A stretch of DNA of 64,000 bases from Flavobacterium piscisymbiosum (GTDB lineage Bacteria; Bacteroidota; Bacteroidia; Flavobacteriales; Flavobacteriaceae), in assembly GCF_020905295.1 (NCBI RefSeq), contig NZ_JAJJMM010000001.1:5022001-5086000 (forward strand), given 5' to 3'. The first letter of the stretch is position 1. Each line of letters opens with the position of its first letter. The notes beneath the pieces were generated by a model that saw only the letters and a list, made by a program, of their open reading frames with translations, was not told the origin of the DNA and ran no database searches. This document shows, one piece after another, positions 52,902-62,145 of the stretch. The translations under genes were made by a program, and so were the position numbers.

Positions 52902-55703
52902 ATGAAACTAACCAAATTTAACCTCCTCATTACCTTATTTTTTTCCTGTGCCTTTAGTGCATTTGCACAGGAAACAACAGGTTCTCCCTGGCCAAAATCT
53001 ACTAATATAAACCAGCCTTGGGCTCGATGGTGGTGGATGGGAAGTGCCGTAGATAAACCTAACCTGAAAAGGAGCTTAATAGACTTTTATAAAGCAGGCA
53101 TTGGCGGTGTAGAGATTACCCCTATTTATGGCGTAAAAGGCGAAGAAAATAATTTTATAGATTATCTCTCTCCTAAATGGATGGAAATGCTGGATTACAC
53201 CATTCACATTGCTGATAGTCTTCATATGCAGGTCGACATGGTGCTGGGAACAGGATGGCCTTACGGAGGTTCGCACGTTACATTACCACATGCAGCCACA
53301 AAACTAATTGTGGAAAAGTATCCGCTTAAGAAAAATGAGACTTTCAATAAAAATATTACCCTCAGCAACAGTAAAGAAAAAATACCTGCTGAACTTTTAT
53401 ATGTTGTGGCTTATGCTAGCGATGGCACTTATATCAATTTAACTGATCAGTTAAAAAAAAATAAAGTTAATGCTAAGGACAAAGGCATTGAAGGAAGTCA
53501 TATTGCACTTCCAGATCAGTCGGAACCTAATAAACTGAATTGGAAAGCCACTAAAAAAGATTTTACTATTTATGCCGTTTTTAGCGGTAAAACAGGACAA
53601 CAGGTAAAAAGAGCAGCACCTGGAGGCAGTGGCTATACTTTAGATCATTATTCTCAGGAAGCATTCAATGCTTACGTTGTTCCGTTTAACACAGCATTTA
53701 AAGGCCGAGAAGGAAAAATCAGGGCTATTTTTAATGACAGCTATGAGGTATACGGAACTGATTTTACACCTAACTTTTTTGAGGAATTCAAAGCCTTGCG
53801 TGGCTATGATCTTAAAAAACAATTACCTCTTTTATTAAATGAAACTGACAATGAAGTGGGAAACAGAATCAGAAGTGATTACAGACAAACGATTGGTGAG
53901 TTGTTATTGAATAAGTTTGATAAATCATGGACTGCCTGGGCGCATTCTAAAAACTATAAAACCAAACTTCAGGCGCACGGATCTCCCGGAAATCTTATCG
54001 ATTTATATGCTTCTGCAGATATTCCGGAATGCGAAACTTTTGGCTCGATGCCATTTGATATTCCGGGTTTCAGGCGCGAAAAAGAAGATATCCGTGAAGG
54101 CGATGCTGATCCGGTAATGCTGAAATTTTCGTCATCTGCGGCTCATATTTCAGGCAAAAATCTGGTTTCTTCTGAAACTTTTACCTGGCTTAGGGAACAT
54201 TTTAAAACTGCCCTGTCACAATGCAAACCTGAGGTCGAAGATTTAATGCTAAACGGAATCAATCATGTTTTTCTTCACGGATCGACCTATTCTCCAGACA
54301 GAGCAGTCTGGCCCGGATGGCAGTTTTATGCCTCTGTGAATTTTAATGCCAACAATACTATCTGGGAAGATGCTCCTGCTCTTTTCTCTTATATATCAAA
54401 CTGCCAGTCACTTTTACAACAAGGAAAATCAGATAATGAAATCCTTTTATACTGGCCTATTTTTGACACGTGGGACAAATATCAAAAAGGAACTTTATTT
54501 TTTGAATTTAAAATACATTCTTTATCACAATGGTTACATGATACCTCTTTTTATGCTACTACTAAAAGTTTAATGAAAAAGGGATATGGTGTTGATTTTA
54601 TTTCTGATAATTTTATCGCTGAAGCAAAAGTTGTAAACGGAAAAATTGTTCTTCCGGGCGGTAGCTTTAAATCGCTAATCATTCCACCTTGCCAAAAAAT
54701 GCCTCTTGCTACTTTGCAAAAATTAATCGAACTTAAAAAAGCCGGCGGATCTATTATTTTTGAAGGATTGCCTCAGTCAGTACCTGGATTTAACGACTAT
54801 AAAAAACAGGAGCTACAGCTTCAAAATTTATTAACGGCAAATAAAGAACTCGTACAACCATCTTCAGATATATTTAAGGCTTTAGAGAATGCGGGATTAT
54901 ATCCTGAAACGCTAGTTGAAACAGGTTTAAAATATACCCGAAGAGATATTGATGGTGAGAAGATTTATTATCTGGTCAATCATACTCCAAAAACCATCGA
55001 TACTTTTATTCCTCTTCAGATTGGCAATAAGGAAGTAATGATTTTTGATCCTTTAACCAGAGCTTATGGTAATGCAACAGTTACTAAAAATGACAAAACC
55101 ACAATGGTTAAAATTAAAATAGCGCCAGGGGAATCTTATTTTCTAAAAACAGAAAATACAGCTTCACAAAAAAAATGGCATTATTATGAACCTATCTCAG
55201 AAGCTATTTCTTTAAAAGGAAACTGGAAAATAACTTTTGATAAAGGTGGTCCGCAATTGCCTGAAAGTGCATCGATTTCTTCTTTAGAATCCTGGACCAA
55301 ACTAAGTCCACAAGCAGAAGCTTTCTCTGGAACTGCGACTTATACATTAGAATTTAATAAACCAAATTCAAAAGTAGATCACTGGAGCTTGAATTTGGGA
55401 GACGTTCGGGAGAGTGCTAAAGTCTGGATAAATGATACTTTCATCGGCACGGCTTGGTCTGTTCCTTATCAATTAAATATTGAAAAACTAAAACCGGGAA
55501 AAAACATTTTAAAAATTCAGGTGACCAATCTTCCCGCCAACAGAATAAGAGATATGGAGCTAAAAGGTCAGGAATGGAAGATTTTTTATGAAATCAATAT
55601 GGTCGATAAAGATTATAAAAAGTTCGATGCTACAAAGTGGCAACCGATGCCTTCAGGATTATTGGGCCCTGTTACCATTACGCCATTAAAACAAGAAAAC
55701 TAA
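52902..55703 (+). CDS. GH106 alpha-L-rhamnosidase
   Basis: 933 residues with signal peptide (AFSAFAQE). Family GH106: the start ARWWWMGSAVDKPNLKRSLIDFYKAGIGGVEITPIYG (in parts) and GTGWPYGGSHV are characteristic of its TIM-barrel, followed by IFNDSYEVYGTDFTPNFFEEFKALRGYDL (in parts), the conserved SETFTWL block and a C-terminal carbohydrate-binding-like sandwich (LNLGDVRESAKVWINDTFIGTAW in parts). Removes terminal L-rhamnose from RG-I-derived oligosaccharides, feeding the rha operon. 23 bp before the GH105 gene, so co-transcribed. Confidence 0.95.
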   Translation: MKLTKFNLLITLFFSCAFSAFAQETTGSPWPKSTNINQPWARWWWMGSAVDKPNLKRSLIDFYKAGIGGVEITPIYGVKGEENNFIDYLSPKWMEMLDYTIHIADSLHMQVDMVLGTGWPYGGSHVTLPHAATKLIVEKYPLKKNETFNKNITLSNSKEKIPAELLYVVAYASDGTYINLTDQLKKNKVNAKDKGIEGSHIALPDQSEPNKLNWKATKKDFTIYAVFSGKTGQQVKRAAPGGSGYTLDHYSQEAFNAYVVPFNTAFKGREGKIRAIFNDSYEVYGTDFTPNFFEEFKALRGYDLKKQLPLLLNETDNEVGNRIRSDYRQTIGELLLNKFDKSWTAWAHSKNYKTKLQAHGSPGNLIDLYASADIPECETFGSMPFDIPGFRREKEDIREGDADPVMLKFSSSAAHISGKNLVSSETFTWLREHFKTALSQCKPEVEDLMLNGINHVFLHGSTYSPDRAVWPGWQFYASVNFNANNTIWEDAPALFSYISNCQSLLQQGKSDNEILLYWPIFDTWDKYQKGTLFFEFKIHSLSQWLHDTSFYATTKSLMKKGYGVDFISDNFIAEAKVVNGKIVLPGGSFKSLIIPPCQKMPLATLQKLIELKKAGGSIIFEGLPQSVPGFNDYKKQELQLQNLLTANKELVQPSSDIFKALENAGLYPETLVETGLKYTRRDIDGEKIYYLVNHTPKTIDTFIPLQIGNKEVMIFDPLTRAYGNATVTKNDKTTMVKIKIAPGESYFLKTENTASQKKWHYYEPISEAISLKGNWKITFDKGGPQLPESASISSLESWTKLSPQAEAFSGTATYTLEFNKPNSKVDHWSLNLGDVRESAKVWINDTFIGTAWSVPYQLNIEKLKPGKNILKIQVTNLPANRIRDMELKGQEWKIFYEINMVDKDYKKFDATKWQPMPSGLLGPVTITPLKQEN

Positions 55704-55726
55704 TTACTAAATAACCAATACTTGAC

Positions 55727-56851
55727 ATGAAAAAATTACTCTTATTTTTGGCTATATGCCTATCCTGCACCAACGGAGCAAATGCGCAGCAAGCCTTTGA
55801 TAAAAAATTAGTACTCAAACAAATGATGCTTGCCAATGATTATTTTATGCAAAAATGGCCTGAAACCGGCAAAACAATAATCACCAACAAAGAACGTCCA
55901 AGTAATATCTGGACGCGTGGGGTTTATTATGAAGGACTTATGGCTTTACATGAAATTTATCCTAAAGAAGCATATTACGATTATGCCTATGCCTGGTCTG
56001 AATTTCATAAATGGGGTTTTAATGGCGGAAATACAACCCGAAATGCAGATAATTACTGTGCCGCACAAACTTATATTGATTTGTATAATCTGGAGCCGGA
56101 TGCTAAAAAATTAAAAAATACAAGAGCCAATATCAATATGCTTTTAAATACACATCAATTGGACGATTGGTCATGGATTGACGCTATACAAATGGGGATG
56201 CCGGTTTTTGCAAAACTAGGAGTTCTAGAAAAAGACAATCGCTATTTTGAGAAAATGTATCAAATGTATATGTACTCGAGAGATAAACACGGAGATCATG
56301 GGCTTTACAATCCTAAAGATGGATTATGGTGGCGTGATGCTGATTTTGATCCTCCGTACAAGGAACCAAATGGAGAAGATTGTTACTGGAGCCGAGGAAA
56401 TGGATGGGTAATTGCTGCTTTGGCTAAAGTTTTAACTATTATTCCTGAAAATGCACCTCACAGGGCACAATATGTAAAAGATTTAAAAGCGATGGCTGCC
56501 GCTTTGGTACCTATACAAAGAGCGGATGGTTTCTGGAATGTAAGCTTACATGATCCTACTAATTTTGGAGAAAAAGAAACATCTGGTACAGCATTGTTTG
56601 TGTATGGAATGGCATACGGAATAAACAGCGGGATTTTGAAAAAAGAGACTTACGTGCCTGTAATTCAGAAAGCATGGAATGCTATGACAACTGAAAGTTT
56701 GCATACCAATGGTTTTTTAGGCTATTTGCAATCGACAGGAAAAGAACCAAAAGATGGTCAGCCTTTATCTTACGACAAAATTCCTGATTTTGAAGACTAC
56801 GGATTAGGTTGTTTTTTACTGGCCGGATCAGAAATATATAAAATGAAATAA
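55727..56851 (+). CDS. GH105 unsaturated rhamnogalacturonyl hydrolase
   Basis: 374 residues, signal peptide ending ANAQQ. (alpha/alpha)6 barrel of family GH105: IWTRGVYYEGLMALHEIYP, the DDWSWIDAIQMGMPVFAKLG segment with the catalytic Asp, and CYWSRGNGWVIAALAKVL (in parts). Removes the unsaturated uronic acid that PL11 leaves on the non-reducing end. Export signal indicates periplasmic action. Partner of GH106: lyase product, then GH105, then rhamnose release by GH106. Confidence 0.95.
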   Translation: MKKLLLFLAICLSCTNGANAQQAFDKKLVLKQMMLANDYFMQKWPETGKTIITNKERPSNIWTRGVYYEGLMALHEIYPKEAYYDYAYAWSEFHKWGFNGGNTTRNADNYCAAQTYIDLYNLEPDAKKLKNTRANINMLLNTHQLDDWSWIDAIQMGMPVFAKLGVLEKDNRYFEKMYQMYMYSRDKHGDHGLYNPKDGLWWRDADFDPPYKEPNGEDCYWSRGNGWVIAALAKVLTIIPENAPHRAQYVKDLKAMAAALVPIQRADGFWNVSLHDPTNFGEKETSGTALFVYGMAYGINSGILKKETYVPVIQKAWNAMTTESLHTNGFLGYLQSTGKEPKDGQPLSYDKIPDFEDYGLGCFLLAGSEIYKMK

Positions 56852-56881
56852 TTTTTTTCACTATTTATACTTATAAAAAAA

Positions 56882-56918
56882 GCAGGATATCTTTGATAAG
56901 ATTCCTGCATTTTTTTAT
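56882..56918 (+). terminator. Intrinsic terminator after GH105
   Basis: GCAGGA (56882-56887) pairs with TCCTGC (56903-56908) and is followed by a T run; begins about 30 bp after the stop codon. Marks the right end of the RG-I locus. Confidence 0.75.
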
Positions 56919-56965
56919 TCCAACTACATCTACTTAGTTGGAAATCGAATTATAATAAACCTAAA

Positions 56966-57415
56966 TTACATTAGAAAAAATAAAGCTTTGTGAAAATTAC
57001 CGAACTTTGTTGACATTATATTAGAAGCCTGAAAGTTCATTTCCGGGCTTTTTGTTACTGCATCGAACTCGCCTGTAAAATACATTTTTAATTCTTTGAT
57101 AATTTCGAATCTTGTCTTAGAACTATCTAATAAAATCAAACTTTTCACTTCTTCTAAAAAAGATAAACTATCATATAGCTGTTTATTGAATAAACAAACC
57201 AAAACATTTGTTCCTTTTTTATCTAATTGTAAAAATTCTAAAAGTTCAGACTTCTCGTAAATCACAAATATTGAGCGGTTAAACTCTGTTGATTCATTTT
57301 CATTTTTGTATGTAAACGCGCTTTCAAAAAAATCAAATTCACTTTTGAATCTTCTTTTGAACATCTTTAGGAAAACTCCTTTATTATCCCGCACCAAAAC
57401 TCTTTCTTTTTCCAT
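56966..57415 (-). CDS. Small protein, receiver-like fold, function unknown
   Basis: 149 residues. The strand-helix rhythm (RVLVRDNKGVFLKMFKRRF, SIFVIYEKSELLEFL, NVLVCLFNKQLYD, SLILLDSSKTRFEIIKELKMYF) resembles a response-regulator receiver without the acidic pocket. If so, it cannot be phosphorylated in the usual way. AT-rich, alone, no partner in the same operon. Identity not established. Confidence 0.6.
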   Translation of the reverse strand: MEKERVLVRDNKGVFLKMFKRRFKSEFDFFESAFTYKNENESTEFNRSIFVIYEKSELLEFLQLDKKGTNVLVCLFNKQLYDSLSFLEEVKSLILLDSSKTRFEIIKELKMYFTGEFDAVTKSPEMNFQASNIMSTKFGNFHKALFFLM

Positions 57416-57600
57416 TTTTAATGTATTTGCAAATACTTAAAGATTATATATTCTTATTATAAATCTTTTAAAATCAAAACATAACAAACTAATAATCAAG
57501 CACTTTAAATTCATTACAAAGATAAACCTGCATGACGTGAACAAAATGACACTAAAGGCCATAAAAGGAACAGAATAAGCTTTTTTTGACTGCTAAAAGC

Positions 57601-58143
57601 TTAAATTTTAATGATAGGCGTAACATTTACTTCTACAAAAGCAATCAATTGATCGATCTTATGATGGTTTTTACATTTGTTGGAAATCGAAATAATATAT
57701 CCATTGGTATCCTTAACATACAAAAAGAAAAAATCTTTGGTTAAAATTGCCTTTTCAATTTGACTCCATTTATGGGCAAACTCACCCAAAGGAGAGTGAA
57801 CGCAAATACCTGAGTTTGAAAAATTGAACTTGTATTTTTTGCTAAACCTGTTGTACTTGAGGAGTTTTTTGGTAAACTGAAAAAAAACTTTGCTTATTGT
57901 ATTTACCAACGAATATTGAAAGGAGAAAAACAATATAATGATTACAAGATTGCGCAATAGCCATTGCAGATAATCAACTTCATTGTTTAGATCAAAGAAA
58001 TCAAAGAAAATCACCATCAATAGAACAATTCCTGAAAAAATAATAACTTTTTCTTTATACAGATCTTTAAAATACATTTTGTTGAGTTTTCGTATCTCTG
58101 AAGTATTAAGATCAAATTCCAGGCAAAAATTAGTAGTATTCAT
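57601..58143 (-). CDS. YcxB-like membrane protein
   Basis: 180 residues from the ATG at 58143 (MNTTNFCLEFD); an in-frame ATG at 58215 would add 24 residues and cannot be excluded. An N-terminal strand-helix segment, two adjacent membrane helices (about 35-80) and a C-terminal sheet with FNFSNSGICVHSPLGEFAHKWSQIEKAILTKDFFFLYV (in parts), the pattern of YcxB-like C-terminal domains. Function unknown. AT-rich. Confidence 0.7.
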   Translation of the reverse strand: MNTTNFCLEFDLNTSEIRKLNKMYFKDLYKEKVIIFSGIVLLMVIFFDFFDLNNEVDYLQWLLRNLVIIILFFSFQYSLVNTISKVFFQFTKKLLKYNRFSKKYKFNFSNSGICVHSPLGEFAHKWSQIEKAILTKDFFFLYVKDTNGYIISISNKCKNHHKIDQLIAFVEVNVTPIIKI

Positions 58144-58215
58144 AATGAATTGTGGTATTTTGATTTTCAAAAATTTCAGCTTCTCTACATCTCTTTTACT
58201 TAAAAATTGAGACAA

Positions 58216-58541
58216 CTAGAAAACATTGTTCAAAATTACCACTAAGCCCCAATACACATTATCCATTTTAAGCCATTATAATATTAGAATAAGACTTATT
58301 ATGCAATAAATTTTACGATATATTTAATTTAATATTTTATATATCTCATAAACGACTGGCAATCGTATAAAACAACAGCTTTATATTGTAATTGTATCGC
58401 TGATCGATTACGTAATTTTAGGAGATATATTTTTTAAAAAAAAATCATGAATTTGAATATATTGATTTCAAAAAAAAATCTACTTAAACATAAAGTGTTA
58501 TCGGATTCATCCAACGTATATAAATGATATAAATCCTTTCT
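58216..58541. other. AT-rich intergenic region
   Basis: About 325 bp with promoter-type AT-rich sequence for the divergent genes; no repeat or gene recognised. Confidence 0.5.
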
Positions 58542-58691
58542 ATGACTACTTCAAACCACAAAAATAACGTTCCTAGTACCAGAACTTCAGACAAAAAGTC
58601 TCAGGTAAAATTTACAGCATCAAGAAGTAATGAAAAGACGACAACTGAAATAAAAAAATCAGCGTCTTCAAAAAACAATGAACTGCCTTAA
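58542..58691 (+). CDS. Possible 49-residue basic small protein
   Basis: ATG at 58542 to TAA at 58691. Very rich in Ser, Thr, Lys and Asn (TSDKKSQVKFTASRSNEK, IKKSASSKNNELP), no hydrophobic core, probably unstructured. Codon use is normal for the window and the stop lies 81 bp before the glycosylase gene. Support is weak: no family is recognised and short open frames arise by chance. Confidence 0.35.
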   Translation: MTTSNHKNNVPSTRTSDKKSQVKFTASRSNEKTTTEIKKSASSKNNELP

Positions 58692-58772
58692 ATATTACTT
58701 AACTTTATCCTTGTTTATTCTCTGTTACATACTAAATAAGATTTTACACTTATCTACTAAAATTTAATTGAT

Positions 58773-59399
58773 TTGAAACTTCCCTTTTCTTATTATCTCA
58801 ATCAAGATCCCGTTTTCCTGGCCACAGATCTTTTGGGTAAAGTGCTTTTTACTGAAATAAACGGAGAAATAACAGCAGGTATAATTGTAGAAACCGAAGC
58901 CTATTTTGGTGAACTGGACAAAGCTTCTCATGCCTACGGTGGTCGTCGTACAAACAGGACAGAAACGCTTTATGCAGCTGGAGGTATTAGTTATGTTTAT
59001 TTGTGTTATGGCATTCATCATTTATTTAATGTTGTAAGTTCTCTCAAAGGGGAACCGCATGCAGTGCTCATAAGAGCCGTCGAGCCGTTCGTAGGTCAGG
59101 ATATCATAGAGCGAAGACGTAATATGCCTGTTACCAAAGCTGCTGTTTCTTCTGGTCCGGGTTCTGTGGCTAAAGCTTTAGGCATAAATGGCTCTTTTAA
59201 TAAAAAAGAACTAACCGGTGATGAAATCTGGATAGAGGATCACGGCATTCGATATAAAAGTGATGAAATTATTGCCGGTCCAAGAATTGGCGTGGCATAT
59301 GCTCAGGAAGATGCCTTACTGCCCTGGCGTTTTTTTATTAAAGGCAATAAATACGTAAGCAAGCCTAATAATGGGAAAATAAGCACAATTAATCGTTAG
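58773..59399 (+). CDS. DNA-3-methyladenine glycosylase (AAG/Mpg family)
   Basis: 208 residues. Excises alkylated bases in base-excision repair. Family segments: DLLGKVLFTEINGEITAGIIVETEAYFGELDKASHAYGG (in parts), RTETLYAAGGISYVYLCYGIHHLFNVV, AVLIRAVEP and SSGPGSVAKALGI. The only start that gives the family N-terminus (KLPFSYYLNQDPVFLATDLLG in parts) is TTG at 58773; an in-frame stop lies at 58758-58760 and no ATG occurs between. Confidence 0.92.
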   Translation: MKLPFSYYLNQDPVFLATDLLGKVLFTEINGEITAGIIVETEAYFGELDKASHAYGGRRTNRTETLYAAGGISYVYLCYGIHHLFNVVSSLKGEPHAVLIRAVEPFVGQDIIERRRNMPVTKAAVSSGPGSVAKALGINGSFNKKELTGDEIWIEDHGIRYKSDEIIAGPRIGVAYAQEDALLPWRFFIKGNKYVSKPNNGKISTINR

Positions 59400-59901
59400 T
59401 TGTCAGTGAAATCAATATTAGAATTCAGTTTAAATCAATTATATTAATAGAGCTCTACCTATTAAAGTGAACAAATATCGAACCTACTCAAAAATGATTT
59501 AGGCAAACACTTAATTTCGAATCATAGTTAATTTAAATTTAATAACTATATTCAATCATTTCCAAAACCAAATCTCTTCAAGTCAAATCAAGGTATAAAA
59601 TCTTTTTAAGAAACAAGATCTTAAATAAGTAAAATTACTCGTGTTTTTTTATCAATCTTATTTTTAAACTCTTCTAAAAATATTAAAAACACACCAGTCA
59701 GATTTTTTTGTACCCAAAAACGTACTTTTCTACTCCTTACGTAAATTCTTATTAATCAACTTTGCAGAGTCAATTACCTGATTATCCCTTGATACCGATT
59801 TTAAGAATTGGAATAACTTTTTCTTTTTCAGTATCAAATGCTATAATCATTATTCTTTACTAACCATTAATTAATTATTTACTAACCTTAAAATTTTAAA
59901 A
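59400..59901. other. Intergenic region, no feature recognised
   Basis: About 500 bp of AT-rich DNA. No open frame, palindrome or repeat stands out. It should carry the promoter of the PL14-like gene. Confidence 0.5.
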
Positions 59902-60696
59902 ATGAAAAAAATCCTAAAATTTACCTGTTTGTTATTTATTTCAGTATTGCTTAATTCCTGTGAAAAGGAACAAGATTTAAATGTACCACAAAGCGCTAAC
60001 AAAGAAACGTCACAAATCGATAAGAAAGACGTGTCGCAAAACACTAGCAAAGATGCAGTCTCAGCTAATGCCGCATTAGCAGGTGGTGGTGCCGGGGCCA
60101 GAACAATTACATTACAAACCAATACACTATCGTGTCCCGGTGGTTTGTGTACATCGTATGGTGTTTGGTCAACAGGCGTTTACACTGTTTGGTTCCAGAT
60201 GAAATTTAATTCTGGATTTTATTGGAGCAGAGGTGGTAAATGCGGATATGGTATATTAATTGGTGATCAAAATACAGGTGGCGATCCAGGATGGGATGGC
60301 AATGGTGGTAGCGCCAGATTTATGTGGTATTGTCCAAGTGGATCAAATTCTGCCAAAGGAAGCGGTGCTTATCTCCAACCTTATGTTTATTATAAAGATC
60401 AGCCTGGGCAATTTGGTAATGATTTTGGAAAAAAGTACTATATTCAAGAAGGTGTGACATACAACTGTCAAATATCTGTGAAGCTAAATACTGGTTCAAA
60501 TACTGACGGATATGTCAAATATTATGTAAATGGTACCGAGATACTGAATCAAACAATTCGTTGGGTTACTAACGATTCTAAACGAAATGTCAATGCAGTA
60601 AGCTTGCATACTTTCCGTGGTGGCAGTCAGGAATACTGGAAAGCTCCGGTAACAAGTTCTATCTATTACCCTAGTGCAGCTTGGGATGCTCAATAG
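59902..60696 (+). CDS. PL14-like polysaccharide lyase lipoprotein
   Basis: 264 residues. Lipoprotein signal (VLLNSC, Cys20), a Ser/Lys/Asp-rich linker to about residue 65, then a beta-jelly-roll with FYWSRGGKCGYGILIGD, GWDGNGGSARFMWY, YYKDQPGQFGNDFGKKYYIQEG, VKLNTGSNTDGYVKYYVNGTEI and HTFRGG (in parts). This order matches family PL14-type alginate/glucuronan lyases (RGGK, SxRxMW, a DGxVxxxxDG-like strand, TFxGG). Alone in its transcript with a hairpin after it. Substrate uncertain; not adjacent to other alginate genes. Confidence 0.75.
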   Translation: MKKILKFTCLLFISVLLNSCEKEQDLNVPQSANKETSQIDKKDVSQNTSKDAVSANAALAGGGAGARTITLQTNTLSCPGGLCTSYGVWSTGVYTVWFQMKFNSGFYWSRGGKCGYGILIGDQNTGGDPGWDGNGGSARFMWYCPSGSNSAKGSGAYLQPYVYYKDQPGQFGNDFGKKYYIQEGVTYNCQISVKLNTGSNTDGYVKYYVNGTEILNQTIRWVTNDSKRNVNAVSLHTFRGGSQEYWKAPVTSSIYYPSAAWDAQ

Positions 60697-60731
60697 TAGA
60701 TATTAACTTTAAAACAGTTAGTTCTTAAAAA

Positions 60732-60775
60732 AACTTCGATACTATTATTAATACATAATAAATAGTATCGAAGTT
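60732..60775 (+). terminator. Hairpin after the PL14-like gene
   Basis: Exact 15-bp arms AACTTCGATACTATT (60732-60746) and AATAGTATCGAAGTT (60761-60775), 14-nt loop, 36 bp after the stop. No strong T run follows, but the long stem makes termination or mRNA end protection likely. Confidence 0.65.
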
Positions 60776-60892
60776 GTTACTAATTTAGCACGAAATGAAT
60801 ATTTCTAATGCCTCTTATCCTTTTTAATTCAAGTAATTATAGCAGACTGTAGCTAAAACTTTAAACAAATCTGCAATTAAATTTAATGCAAT

Positions 60893-61276
60893 CTACTGAT
60901 GAACTAATTCTGCTTCGGTATGTAGTGCACAAACCCAACTACTATTTTCTTTAATCCAGGTAGAAGTGCAGGCACATTTTATAGCGGCTTTTTGTTTATC
61001 CCCTGCAATTGCTAATTCTATAATATAACCTAAAACAGCAGTATTTTCACCAACCAATTGTGATTCGACATTAGAGAAGTTCACTACTTTTATTTTATCA
61101 CCATCCCCTGACTCAAACATCTTTCTAAACTTGGCCTCGTCTACACTTTGTACACCATTTTTACTTGCTATTATACAAGGGAAATGGGTGAGTTTTTTTA
61201 CCATTAGATAATCGTGATTTTCCATTCCCTGCCAATATTTTTTTTCCAGTTCAATAATTTGCGTTTCCATAATCAT
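60893..61276 (-). CDS. NTF2-like/SnoaL-type small protein
   Basis: 127 residues (or 125 from the ATG at 61270). N-terminal helix LEKKYWQGMENHDYLMVKKLT, then a curved sheet ending ACTSTWIKENSSWVCALHTEAEL: the cone-shaped NTF2-like fold of DUF4440/SnoaL-type proteins. A binding or enzymatic role cannot be told from sequence. 115 bp downstream of the phosphoglycerate mutase gene on the same strand. Confidence 0.8.
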   Translation of the reverse strand: MIMETQIIELEKKYWQGMENHDYLMVKKLTHFPCIIASKNGVQSVDEAKFRKMFESGDGDKIKVVNFSNVESQLVGENTAVLGYIIELAIAGDKQKAAIKCACTSTWIKENSSWVCALHTEAELVHQ

Positions 61277-61391
61277 CTTTTTATTAATTAAACAGTTTCA
61301 CAAAGTTCAAACTAATATCAAAATGGCTATAGACTTTTAACATAGATTTAATTGCATAATTAATTTTTAAAGCAAAATCACATGATACTAT

Positions 61392-61994
61392 TTAAAGATC
61401 CTTTACACTGGCGATTTTTAATTGATCATCAAAGGTGTATACTCTTGGTATGCCTGTTGCAATGTTTACCGTTACAATATCCAGAGGACTAATATTTTCC
61501 AGATACATCATTAGGGATCTTAGGCTATTGCCATGGGCTACTATTAATACATTTTGTCCCTTTTTTAGCTCTGGTTCTATTTGAGTTTTATAATAGGGAA
61601 CTACTCGGTTGTAAGTATCCGAAAGACTTTCGCCTCCAGGAGGGCAAACATCATAACTTCTTCTCCAGATTTCAACTTGGGCCAAACCGTATTTTTGAGC
61701 CGTTTCTTCTTTATTAAGCCCCTGCAAAGTACCGTACATACGTTCATTGAAAGCTTTGTCCTTTACAATGGGAATAGTTAGCTTCATTTCATTGAGGATA
61801 ATACGAAGGCTTTCCTGCGCCCTTATAAGCATGGAGGTATAAGCAATATCGAAAACATAGCCAATTAGTTTATCCCCGGCAAGTTTTGCCTGCTCCTTTC
61901 CGTTATCGGTTAGGGCAACATCAAGGATTCCTGTAAATCGATTCTCTAAATTATAAAGGGATTGTCCATGTCGGACAAAAATTAACTGTGCCAT
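61392..61994 (-). CDS. gpmA: 2,3-bisphosphoglycerate-dependent phosphoglycerate mutase
   Basis: 200 residues, slightly shorter than E. coli GpmA. Catalytic His in FVRHGQS (His9), ERMYGTLQGLNKEETAQKYG, PPGGESLSDTYNRVVPYY and VAHGNSLRSLMMYLE (second active-site His). Interconverts 3- and 2-phosphoglycerate in glycolysis/gluconeogenesis. Downstream of katG on the same strand, with a hairpin between them. Confidence 0.93.
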   Translation of the reverse strand: MAQLIFVRHGQSLYNLENRFTGILDVALTDNGKEQAKLAGDKLIGYVFDIAYTSMLIRAQESLRIILNEMKLTIPIVKDKAFNERMYGTLQGLNKEETAQKYGLAQVEIWRRSYDVCPPGGESLSDTYNRVVPYYKTQIEPELKKGQNVLIVAHGNSLRSLMMYLENISPLDIVTVNIATGIPRVYTFDDQLKIASVKDL

Positions 61995-62070
61995 TTTTCT
62001 TTATTTAAAAACAACATCAAAACTAAGACAACAAAGTCTGTAATCTGTATTGATACAATATCAATAATAT

Positions 62071-62093
62071 AAGCCCGATTAGTTATCGGGCTT
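62071..62093 (-). terminator. Hairpin terminator after katG
   Basis: Exact 9-bp stem AAGCCCGAT / ATCGGGCTT (62071-62079, 62085-62093), about 55 bp after the katG stop; followed by AT-rich sequence without a long T run. Confidence 0.65.
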
Positions 62094-62145
62094 ACTATTA
62101 TTCAAATTTAAATTATAATGATATTCAATTTAACCGAAAAAATAA

